A stretch of 64,000 nucleotides of DNA, from positions 124,001 to 188,000 of the forward strand of contig JAPWHR010000006.1 in NCBI GenBank assembly GCA_027214345.1. The letters are read 5' to 3'. The notes beneath the pieces were generated by a model. That model did not search any database. It was not told where the DNA came from and saw nothing but the letters and a program-made list of their open reading frames with translations. The DNA comes from Comamonadaceae bacterium G21597-S1. Its GTDB lineage: Bacteria > Pseudomonadota > Gammaproteobacteria > Burkholderiales > Burkholderiaceae_C. Positions 43,758 to 51,425 of this stretch are shown here, piece after piece. Each line of letters starts with the position of its first letter. Position 1 is the first letter of the stretch. A program made the translations under genes and the position numbers.

Positions 43758-44585
43758 ATGACAGAAATCAGCAAACAGGAGCGGCCGGCGTCCGGCGGCA
43801 TCGGTGGCCCCTCGCCGCGGCCGTTGGCCGGAAAGTCCGCGCTGGTGACAGGCGGCGGGCGTGGCATCGGCAGTGCCATCTGCGAACGGCTGGGTGCGAT
43901 GGGAGCGCTGGTGGCCGTGGTCTACCGTTCTGACCACCGCTCGGCTCAGGCGACGGTCGACCGTATCCATGCGGCGGGTGGGCAGGCCTTTGCACTGGCC
44001 GCCGACATGGGCGCGTTGGCCTGCATCGACGACATGCTGGCCCGATTCGATCGGGAGTTGATGGCCCGCAACGGCGTGGCCCGGTTCGATATCCTGGTCA
44101 ACAACGCGGGTGTGGCACCCAACGGCACGGTGGAGCAGACCTCCGAGGCGATGTTCGACGAGGTCATCAACGTCAATCTCAAGGGGCCGTTTTTCCTGAC
44201 CCAGAAGGCGATACCGCGGCTCCGGGATGGCGGGCGCGTGATCAACATCTCGTCGACCGCGGCGATCCGCGGTCGACCTTACCTGGCCATCTATGGCTCC
44301 AGCAAGGCCGCACTCAACATGCTGACACTGTCGTTGTCCAATCACCTGGGGCCGCGCGGCATCACGGTCAACGCCATTGCGCCCGGGGCGGTCGAGACCG
44401 ATATCAACGCCGGTTATGTGGCGGCCAATCCGAACGTATACGCCGATTTTGCCAAGGGCCTGGCCCTGGGTCGGGTCGGACAGCCGAAGGATCTGGCCTC
44501 CATCGTGGGGTTCATCGCTTCGGACGATGCGTCATGGATCACCGGGCAGGTGATCTATGTCGACGGCGGCAGTTCTTTCAAATGA
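43758..44585 (+). CDS. SDR-family oxidoreductase 5
   Basis: About 275 residues. Two ATGs are close together; the second (43758) has GAAGG at a better distance. It has a polar leader of about 20 residues, then VTGGGRGIGSAICERLG, VYRSDHRSAQ, LVNNAGVAPNG, ISSTAAIRGRPYLAIYGSSK (Ser, Tyr, Lys), VNAIAPGAVETD and ITGQVIYVDGGSSF. Related to 3-oxoacyl-ACP reductase-like dehydrogenases. It is the first gene of the operon that encodes the Liv transporter, 12 bases upstream of livG. Confidence 0.92.
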   Translation: MTEISKQERPASGGIGGPSPRPLAGKSALVTGGGRGIGSAICERLGAMGALVAVVYRSDHRSAQATVDRIHAAGGQAFALAADMGALACIDDMLARFDRELMARNGVARFDILVNNAGVAPNGTVEQTSEAMFDEVINVNLKGPFFLTQKAIPRLRDGGRVINISSTAAIRGRPYLAIYGSSKAALNMLTLSLSNHLGPRGITVNAIAPGAVETDINAGYVAANPNVYADFAKGLALGRVGQPKDLASIVGFIASDDASWITGQVIYVDGGSSFK

Positions 44586-44597
44586 TCGGAGGCATGC

Positions 44598-45353
44598 GTG
44601 TCTGACGTGATTCTCGAGGCGCGGGGCCTGCGCAAGGCGTTCGGCGGTTTCTACGCCGTCGATGTCGTGAACCTGAAAGTGCGCGAAGGCACCATCCATG
44701 CGCTGATCGGTCCCAATGGCGCCGGAAAGACGACCTGCTTCAACCTGTTGAGCAAGTTCCTGCCACCGACCGCGGGCAGCATCCATCTGGCCGGGCGCGA
44801 CATCACCCGTCGCACTCCGGCCGAGGTGGCGCGACTGGGCATGGTGCGCAGCTTCCAGATCTCGGCGACGTTCCCGACCATGACGGCGCTCGAGAACGTG
44901 CGTCTTGCGTTGCAGCGACAGCGCGGCGAGAACTACGATTTCTGGGTCGGCCGCAAGGTGTTGCGGCAGTACGAGGAGCAGGCGCAATCGCTGCTGGCCG
45001 ACGTGGGCCTGAGCGAACTGGCCGATTCACCGGCCAACCTGCTGTCGTACGGGCACAAGCGGGCGCTGGAACTGGCGACCACGCTGGCACTCGATCCGCG
45101 CGTGATGTTGCTCGATGAACCCACGGCCGGCATGACGCAGATGGACGTCGAGCGCATCGTGGCCCTGATCCGGCGCATCCGTGCCGGGCGCACCATCATC
45201 GTTGTCGAGCACAACCTCTCGGTTGTCGCGGGCTTGTGCGACATCGTCACGGTGCTGACCCGAGGCACGGTCCTCACCGAAGGGGACTACGAGACCGTCT
45301 CGCGGGACCCCGATGTCATTACGGCCTACCTGGGGAGCGAAGATGTCCAATGA
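44598..45353 (+). CDS. livG: Liv-type ABC transporter ATPase, LivG type
   Basis: A 251-residue ATPase from a GTG with ATCGGAGG six bases upstream. Walker A GPNGAGKTT, Q-loop region VRSFQISATFPTMTALEN, signature LSYGHKRALELATTLALDP and Walker B VMLLDEPTAGMT are all seen. LivG-type subunits have this LxYGxxR signature form. It overlaps the livF gene by 11 bases. With LivF it drives the two permeases encoded downstream. Confidence 0.92.
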   Translation: MSDVILEARGLRKAFGGFYAVDVVNLKVREGTIHALIGPNGAGKTTCFNLLSKFLPPTAGSIHLAGRDITRRTPAEVARLGMVRSFQISATFPTMTALENVRLALQRQRGENYDFWVGRKVLRQYEEQAQSLLADVGLSELADSPANLLSYGHKRALELATTLALDPRVMLLDEPTAGMTQMDVERIVALIRRIRAGRTIIVVEHNLSVVAGLCDIVTVLTRGTVLTEGDYETVSRDPDVITAYLGSEDVQ

Positions 45354-46050
45354 AGTGATGTTGAAGGTCGCGCAGCTGCAGGCGTGGTACGACGAAAGTC
45401 ACGTGCTGCATGGGGTGGACTTCGAAGTGCGGTCCGGCGAGATCGTGACACTGCTGGGGCGCAATGGCGCCGGCAAGAGCACGACGCTCAAATCCATCAT
45501 GGGCCTGATACCCCGGCGTGCCGGCAGCATTTCCTTCCAGGGGCGCGAGATGATGCAGGCACGGCCAGACCAGATCGGCATGGCTGGTATCGCGTTCTGC
45601 CCGGAGGACCGGGGCATCTTCCGTTCGCTGACCGTGACCGAGAACCTGTTGCTGCCCCCTGTCATTGCATCGGGGGGACTGGACCTCGACACGATCTACG
45701 CCATGTTTCCCAATCTGAAGGAGCGCGCGAGCAGCCGCGGCACGATGTTGTCCGGCGGCGAGCAGCAGATGCTGGCGATCGCACGCATCCTGCGCACCGG
45801 TGCCCGGTTGCTGCTGCTGGACGAACCGACCGAGGGCCTGGCTCCGGTGATCGTGCAGCAGATCGGCCAGATGATCCGCGAGATCAAGAAGCGCGGATTC
45901 ACCGTGTTGCTGGTGGAACAGAACTTCCGTTTTGCCGCGACGGTGGCCGATCGCCACTACGTGATGGAGCACGGCAAGATCATCGACGAAATCGCCAATG
46001 CCGATCTGCCGGCCGAAACCGAAAAGCTGCACGGATACCTGGGTGTCTGA
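45343..46050 (+). CDS. livF: Liv-type ABC transporter ATPase, LivF type
   Basis: A 235-residue ATPase with Walker A GRNGAGKSTTLKSIMGL, CPEDRGIFRSLTVTENLLLP, signature LSGGEQQMLAIARIL and Walker B LLLLDEPTEGLAP. The LivF pattern PRR-G-I-F-x-x-L is present. The gene overlaps livG by 11 bases and precedes livH by 22 bases. Confidence 0.93.
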   Translation: MSNEVMLKVAQLQAWYDESHVLHGVDFEVRSGEIVTLLGRNGAGKSTTLKSIMGLIPRRAGSISFQGREMMQARPDQIGMAGIAFCPEDRGIFRSLTVTENLLLPPVIASGGLDLDTIYAMFPNLKERASSRGTMLSGGEQQMLAIARILRTGARLLLLDEPTEGLAPVIVQQIGQMIREIKKRGFTVLLVEQNFRFAATVADRHYVMEHGKIIDEIANADLPAETEKLHGYLGV

Positions 46051-46072
46051 GCTGCGCTAAGAGAGCAAATCC

Positions 46073-46960
46073 ATGTTTACCATCTTCGGCATTCCTTCCC
46101 AACTGTTCTACGGCCAACTGATGCTGGGCATCGTGAACGGCGCCTTCTACGCGTTGCTGTCGCTGGGACTGGCCGTGATCTTCGGCATGCTGGGCATTCT
46201 GAACTTCGCCCACGGCGCGCTCTACATGCTGGGCGCGTTCGTGGCCTACATCCTGCTGGAATCCTTCCAGATCGGGTATTGGTGGGCACTGTTGATCGCC
46301 CCGCTGGTGGTGGCGGCGTTCGGCGCACTGATGGAAACCACGCTGATCCGTCGCATGTACAAGCTGGACCATGTTTATGGCCTGCTGCTGACCTTCGCGT
46401 TGGCGATGATCATCCAGGGGGTCGTGCGCCTCGTGTTCAACAACGCCGGCCTGCCCTACCGCATCCCGGAGGAACTGCAGGGCGCGATGAACCTGGGCTT
46501 CATGTTCATGCCGTATTACCGGGCCTGGGTGGTGGTGGCGGCGCTGTCCGTATGCCTGGTCACCTGGTTCCTGATCGAGCGCACCTCGCTGGGCGCCAAG
46601 TTGCGTGCGGCGACCGAAAACGCGCCACTGGTGCAGAGCTTCGGCGTCAACGTGCCCCGCATGGTGCTGCTGACCTATGCGGGCGGCGCGGGGCTGGCCG
46701 CCTTCGCCGGCGTGCTGGCCGCGCCGGTGTATTCGGTCAACGTGAACATGGGGGAGCACTTCATGATCACGGTGTTCGCGATCGTGGTCATCGGTGGCAT
46801 GGGCTCCATCATGGGCTCGGTTGTTGCCAGTCTGATCCTGGGCATGATCGAAGGCCTCACCAAGCTCTTTTATCCCGAGGCATCGGCGCTCGTGATTTTC
46901 ATCGTGATGATTTTCGTGCTCCTGACCAAGCCGGCAGGACTCTTTGGACGAGGTAACTGA
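46073..46960 (+). CDS. livH: Liv-type permease, LivH type
   Basis: A 295-residue membrane protein: LMLGIVNGAFYALLSLGLAV, FGMLGILNFAHGALYMLGAF and the coupling region LRAATENAPLVQSFGVNVPR, then VIGGMGSIMGSVVASLILGM near the end. These are standard LivH features. The stop lies just before the livM start. Cargo is inferred from the three binding proteins of the island rather than from this sequence. Confidence 0.93.
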   Translation: MFTIFGIPSQLFYGQLMLGIVNGAFYALLSLGLAVIFGMLGILNFAHGALYMLGAFVAYILLESFQIGYWWALLIAPLVVAAFGALMETTLIRRMYKLDHVYGLLLTFALAMIIQGVVRLVFNNAGLPYRIPEELQGAMNLGFMFMPYYRAWVVVAALSVCLVTWFLIERTSLGAKLRAATENAPLVQSFGVNVPRMVLLTYAGGAGLAAFAGVLAAPVYSVNVNMGEHFMITVFAIVVIGGMGSIMGSVVASLILGMIEGLTKLFYPEASALVIFIVMIFVLLTKPAGLFGRGN

Positions 46961-46961
46961 C

Positions 46962-47963
46962 ATGAGCGTTTCATCCCCTTCGCAACGGTCGCCGATGGCG
47001 GCGTCGACCGGTTCCCCTGGCGGTCTGCAGATCCTGTCCTTCACGGGCGCGCAAAGCATCGCCTTCCTGATCATGGTTGGCCTGCTCGTGTTGTCTCCCA
47101 CGGTGGTGTATCCGGTCTTCCTGATGAAGATCCTGTGTTACGCGATCTTTGCCTGCTCGCTGAACCTGATTGCCGGTTATGGCGGCATGATGTCCTTCGG
47201 GCATGCGGCCTACTTCGGCATCGGCGCCTACACTGCGGCCTGGTGCACCAAGAACTGGGCCATCACCCCGGAGATCGGCATCCTGCTCGGCGGCGCAACC
47301 GGCGCCCTGGCGGGCCTCGTGTTCGGCTGGCTCGCCATCCGACGCCCCGGCATGTTCTTCACCATGGTCACGATGGCCATCGGCCAGGCGGTGTATTTCA
47401 TCTGCGTGCAGGCACCGTTCACGAACGGCGAGGACGGCATCCAGAAGGTGCCGCGTGGCCAGTTTCTCGGCTTGATCCCGCTGGCTGACAACATGACGAT
47501 GTACTGGCTGGTGGTGCTGCTGTTCCTGGGCGTCTTCCTGTTCCTGCACCGCCTGACGCAATCCCCGTTCGGCCATGTGCTCAAGTCGATCCGCGACAAC
47601 GAGCCGCGGGCCACCTCGCTGGGCTACAAGACGCAGAACTTCAAGCTCATCACCTACGTGCTGGCGACCTTTCTCGCCGGTGTCGCCGGATCGACCAAGG
47701 CGATCGTGTTCGGCATCGCCACGCTCACCGATGTCGGCTTCAACATGTCCGGCGAGGTGGTGATGATGGCGCTGTTCGGCGGCATGGGCACCATCTTCGG
47801 GCCGGTTGTCGGGGCGACGCTGACCGCATCGCTGTCGTATTACCTGTCGCCGTTCGGGGCCTGGATCTACATCGTGCAAGGCACCGTGTTCGCGCTGTGC
47901 GTGCTGTTGTTCCGTCGCGGCATCATCGGCGAGATCAACATGCGCTGGAATACCCGGCTCTGA
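46962..47963 (+). CDS. livM: Liv-type permease, LivM type
   Basis: A 333-residue membrane protein; GAGGTAAC precedes the ATG and overlaps the livH stop region. Shows CSLNLIAGYGGMMSFGHAAY, LVFGWLAIRRPGMFFTMVTM, LKSIRDNEPRATSLGYKTQN and MALFGGMGTIFGPVVGATL. Last gene of the SDR5-livGFHM operon, followed by a strong terminator. LivM and LivH form the channel. Confidence 0.93.
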   Translation: MSVSSPSQRSPMAASTGSPGGLQILSFTGAQSIAFLIMVGLLVLSPTVVYPVFLMKILCYAIFACSLNLIAGYGGMMSFGHAAYFGIGAYTAAWCTKNWAITPEIGILLGGATGALAGLVFGWLAIRRPGMFFTMVTMAIGQAVYFICVQAPFTNGEDGIQKVPRGQFLGLIPLADNMTMYWLVVLLFLGVFLFLHRLTQSPFGHVLKSIRDNEPRATSLGYKTQNFKLITYVLATFLAGVAGSTKAIVFGIATLTDVGFNMSGEVVMMALFGGMGTIFGPVVGATLTASLSYYLSPFGAWIYIVQGTVFALCVLLFRRGIIGEINMRWNTRL

Positions 47964-47982
47964 AGGACCGCAAGTTCCGGAC

Positions 47983-48024
47983 GGGCAAGAAAAGGGGGCG
48001 CTGCGGCGCCCCCTTTTCTTGCCC
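47983..48024. terminator. Strong bidirectional terminator, perfect 19-bp stem
   Basis: GGGCAAGAAAAGGGGGCGC and its exact reverse complement are separated by the loop TGCG. The A-rich and T-rich segments within the stem allow U-tracts on both strands. It lies between livM (+) and the convergent acyl-CoA ligase gene (-). Confidence 0.85.
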
Positions 48025-48096
48025 TGTGTCGATGCCGTGGAAAGCGGCAGGTGATGACCTTGCGATCGCCTCCGAAAGGTGTCCGCAGGGTGTTGC

Positions 48097-49695
48097 TCAG
48101 TGTTTGGTGAGCAGCGAATCCGCCATCTGCCGGGCCTGCTGGTAGTTGCCCTTGCCACTCTCGCTGCGCGGCATGCCGTCGACCGCGAAGATGCGTTTGG
48201 GGATCTTGTAGCCGGCCAGCTTGCCGCGCAGCGCCTGGCGCAGGGTGAACTCATCGAGCGTGATGTCGTTGCGCATGCGCGTCAGCGCCACCACGATATG
48301 ACCGAAGCTGGCATCCGGTACACCGATCACCATGGCGTCGTCGATGCCGTCGAGCTGCTTGACCGCCTGTTCGACCTCCTCGACGAAGACTTTCTCCCCG
48401 CCGGTATTGATCACGAGGTTGCCGCGTCCGATCAGTTCCATGCTGCCGTCTTCATGGCGTCGCGCCCAGTCTCCCGGCACGGCATAACGCTGACCGCCGT
48501 GGATCTGGAATGTCTCCCGTGTCTTGACTGGGTCACCGAAGTAACCCTGGGGAATCGGTTCGGGCCGCGCGATCATGCCTTCGCCGGGCTGATCCGGTCC
48601 AAGGATCTCGCCGCTGCTGGTGATGAGCACGGTCCGGGGGCCAGGCTGGAAGCGGCCGGTGGGCATTTCGGTGTCTGCCGTGGTCACCGAGTAGCCCAAG
48701 CCCGAGGCTTCCGAGGCGCCATAGAGATCGACCAGCTTGAGCTGCGGCAGGTGGCGCAGGAGCTGGCGCTTGTTCTCGATGCTCCACATCAGGCCCGAAG
48801 AACTGATGACCTTGAGGGCGTCCAGCGCAAAGGGCTTGCGAGTCTCGTCCAGTACCCGTGCCAACGGCCGAGCGAATACGTCGCCCACGATCAGCAGGCG
48901 GGTGGCTTGTTCGCGCGCGGCCACCTGCCACAACTCCTTGGCGTCGAACGTCGTGGAGGGCAGCAGCACCACGGTGCCGCCGGCGAGCAGCTCCGACAGC
49001 GTGCTGGTGATGCCCGCCGCATGCATCAGCGGGCACGCGGGAATGACCCGGCCTGGCGCCGTGGTCGTGCGCACCGACTCCAGGTACTGGGCCATGTTCT
49101 CGGGCCGCCAGGTCACCAGCGGCGATTCCAGCTGCACTTCACGCACCGTATGGCCGGGCCATATCACGCCCTTGGGTCGGCCCGTCGTGCCGCCCGTGTA
49201 CATCAGAAAGGCATCTTCGGGCGCGCGCTGGATGTCCAGCGGTGCCCCGTTGCCTTGGGAGGCCAGTTCTTCGAACCGTTGGGCGTTCCGGTGCTCGCCG
49301 TCTTCGCAGATCCACAGCACCACCTCGGGCAGGGTTTCCTGGAGCAGCGCGATGTCCCGCGCAAACTCCTTCTGGAATATCACGCAGCGTGCGCCGGAAT
49401 TGCGCAGGATGTAGGCGACCTCGTCCGCGGTGTAGCGGTAGTTGATGTTGGCCGGCGACAGGCGCGCCTTCAGGCAGCCGATGAACGCTTCGACGTAGGC
49501 GGGCTTGTTTCGCATCAGAAACCCGACCCGGTCGCCGCTGCGCAGGCCGGCCGCCAGAAAGGCGCGAGCCAGCCGATTCGTCCGCTGGTCGAAGTCGCCC
49601 CATGCGATCGACACGTCGCCTTGCACGATGGCCTGTCGCTCGGGTGGCACCACCGTGGCCACCGCGTCCAGCATATCTCCAAGAATCCAGCGCAT
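48097..49695 (-). CDS. Acyl-CoA synthetase (AMP-forming ligase)
   Basis: A 532-residue adenylate-forming enzyme. Motifs are the P-loop LMYTGGTTGRPKGVIWP, the A5 region LVDLYGASEASGLGYS, A7 PGDWARRHEDGSMELIGR (Tyr/Asp position) and A10 RSESGKGNYQQA with the catalytic Lys. It would activate a carboxylic acid to its CoA thioester. The start at 49695 was taken because the frame upstream has no similarity. It is divergent from the IclR gene across a 290-base regulatory gap and should act between the lactonase and the acyl-CoA dehydrogenases. Confidence 0.93.
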   Translation of the reverse strand: MRWILGDMLDAVATVVPPERQAIVQGDVSIAWGDFDQRTNRLARAFLAAGLRSGDRVGFLMRNKPAYVEAFIGCLKARLSPANINYRYTADEVAYILRNSGARCVIFQKEFARDIALLQETLPEVVLWICEDGEHRNAQRFEELASQGNGAPLDIQRAPEDAFLMYTGGTTGRPKGVIWPGHTVREVQLESPLVTWRPENMAQYLESVRTTTAPGRVIPACPLMHAAGITSTLSELLAGGTVVLLPSTTFDAKELWQVAAREQATRLLIVGDVFARPLARVLDETRKPFALDALKVISSSGLMWSIENKRQLLRHLPQLKLVDLYGASEASGLGYSVTTADTEMPTGRFQPGPRTVLITSSGEILGPDQPGEGMIARPEPIPQGYFGDPVKTRETFQIHGGQRYAVPGDWARRHEDGSMELIGRGNLVINTGGEKVFVEEVEQAVKQLDGIDDAMVIGVPDASFGHIVVALTRMRNDITLDEFTLRQALRGKLAGYKIPKRIFAVDGMPRSESGKGNYQQARQMADSLLTKH

Positions 49696-49810
49696 GAATA
49701 TTCCTATGGTTCGGCCTGCAACGCAGGTGCAGCACGCCCGCATGAGGGGGCAAGCGCATGGTAATCACAGCAGTGCCGGCGACCATGCGAAACGCTCCAT
49801 CGGGGTGCAG

Positions 49811-49904
49811 ATTCACATATGCAATAGCCAGGTCCGCCCATGGGGGTGTGTGATAGTTGCCGCTCCAATATCACATACATGGTAAATGCTGCCATATGTG
49901 TGGC
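49811..49904. promoter_or_regulatory. Catabolic-island operator cluster before IclR and acyl-CoA ligase
   Basis: Four related sites lie in the divergent gap: ATTCACATATGCAAT (49811), GGGTGTGTGATAGTTGC (49844, reverse of GCAACTATCACACACCC), CCAATATCACATACATGG (49865) and GCCATATGTGTGGC (49891, near-perfect dyad). The third is 16/18 identical to site 1. This density fits autoregulation by the adjacent IclR protein. The whole gap is 292 bases (49696-49987). Confidence 0.65.
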
Positions 49905-49987
49905 AAATCTGTGTGGCAGGCGAAACTATCGCCGTTCACCCAACACAGGGGCGCACAACAGCCCCGAGGCATCCAGAGAGACATGTC

Positions 49988-50947
49988 ATGGCATTAACCA
50001 CTTCCGTCAAATCGGCCATCCGGGTCATCGAGGTCCTGGAACTGTTCGAGAAGACACGCGAACCGTGTTCCCTCAAGGAGATCATCGATCACCTGCAGTA
50101 TCCGCAGTCGAGCACGACGATCCTGCTGAAGAACCTGGTGAGCATCGGCTACCTGAATTACGACCGGCAACGCCGGAAATACTTTCCGACCCTGCGCCTG
50201 GCCCGGTTGGGGGGCTGGGTGCCCACGGCCTTGTTCGGGAACGGTCGCGTTTTCGACGTCATGAACGATCTCGGCAAGATCACCGGCGACTACATCGGGC
50301 TGGGTACCCAGAACGATGTGTATCTGCAGTACATCAAGAACGTCCAGTCCACCTATCCCGTGCATTTCGTGATCCCCGAGGGCAGCATGCGCCTGCTCAC
50401 GCAGTCGGCGGGCGGCTGGATGCTGCTGGCCGCGCTCGACGAACGCAAGGCCGACTACACCATCCGCCGCGCCAACATTGCGGCCGACCGCGCCGAGGAT
50501 CGTGTCAATGTGAGCGAGATCATGGCCATGTTGCCGCGTATCCGCGAGCAGGGATACGCCTACGCCGAGAACCGGCCGTTCGTCGGCGCCGCGACCCTGT
50601 GTGTTCCGCTGCCGATACGGGTGCAAGGGCAGCCGGTCGTCATGAGCGTCGGTGGCCTGGTCGACCGTATCCGACCACGCAAGAACGAGCTCGTGCGTCT
50701 GCTCAAGCGCAGCGCCGAATCGGTGACGGGAGAAGGCGATCCACCGGACCTGAGCATGATGCCGGGTGGCGACTCCCCGCCGACTGGGCTCTCGACGGCT
50801 GGCGCGGGCGCAGACGCAGGGGTGGGCGCAGGCGTCGCCGGTCAGGCCGACTCGGCTTCGTCGCAGCACGACCGGTTGGCGCGCAGCTGGTTCAACGCCC
50901 TGAGTCGTTATGGCGAACGCGACGGGCTTTCGGCGGGCCGGCATTGA
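49988..50947 (+). CDS. IclR-family regulator of the catabolic island
   Basis: A 319-residue regulator. Winged HTH at the N-terminus (SAIRVIEVLELFEKTREPCS, LKEIIDHLQYPQSSTTILLK) and an IclR effector domain (YLQYIKNVQSTYPVHFVI, LLTQSAGGWMLLAALDE, GAATLCVPLPIRVQGQPVVM). Oddity: after the usual end there are about 60 extra residues, Gly/Ala/Asp-rich (TAGAGADAGVGAGVAG) and then a short tail. It is co-directional with the EthD-like, acyl-CoA dehydrogenase and hydratase genes, divergent from the ligase, and preceded by the operator cluster, so it is the obvious regulator of the motif found across the island. Confidence 0.92.
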   Translation: MALTTSVKSAIRVIEVLELFEKTREPCSLKEIIDHLQYPQSSTTILLKNLVSIGYLNYDRQRRKYFPTLRLARLGGWVPTALFGNGRVFDVMNDLGKITGDYIGLGTQNDVYLQYIKNVQSTYPVHFVIPEGSMRLLTQSAGGWMLLAALDERKADYTIRRANIAADRAEDRVNVSEIMAMLPRIREQGYAYAENRPFVGAATLCVPLPIRVQGQPVVMSVGGLVDRIRPRKNELVRLLKRSAESVTGEGDPPDLSMMPGGDSPPTGLSTAGAGADAGVGAGVAGQADSASSQHDRLARSWFNALSRYGERDGLSAGRH

Positions 50948-51014
50948 TGCGCCGTGCCGCGACGCGGACCCCGGGCCCCGGCGCAGGCGCCTGGACAGGC
51001 GCAGGAGCCCGCGC

Positions 51015-51425
51015 ATGACCCGTTATGCCTCCATGGTGCTGGCCAATCCCGTGCCCGGGCGCGAGGATGCGTTCAACGACTGGTACACCCATGTCCACAT
51101 ACCCGACGTGCTGACGATCGACGGCATCGTGGCGGCGACCCGCTACCGGCTGGTGGCACAGCGCGGTGGCGACCCGGCCATCGCCGGTTTTTCCTACCTG
51201 ACCATCTATGAAATCGAAACCGATGACCTGCGACGGGTCTTCCGTACCCTGGTCGCCCGCATGGGTACCGCGCTGATGCCGATGAGCGACGCCATTGCGC
51301 CCGAGCGCGCGTTCTACGACTGGGAGGTGCTGGGCCCGCGTGTGCTCGCCGATCGTGCAGGCGTGGCAGCCGCGGCCGGTGCCCGGGAGCTGCCGGATGC
51401 TGCCGTCTCCGAGGAGTCTGCGTGA
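51015..51425 (+). CDS. Small EthD/Dabb-like protein, copy 5
   Basis: A 136-residue protein starting MTRYASMVLANPVPGREDAF, with NDWYTHVHIPDVLTIDGIVA and YLTIYEIETDDLRRVFRTL, MPMSDAIAPERAFYDWEVLG. It is homologous to the copies at 31043 and 34904, with a short Ala-rich tail. Stop and start overlap with the acyl-CoA dehydrogenase gene (GTGA, 4 bases), which again couples an EthD-like protein to an oxidoreductase. Confidence 0.8.
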   Translation: MTRYASMVLANPVPGREDAFNDWYTHVHIPDVLTIDGIVAATRYRLVAQRGGDPAIAGFSYLTIYEIETDDLRRVFRTLVARMGTALMPMSDAIAPERAFYDWEVLGPRVLADRAGVAAAAGARELPDAAVSEESA

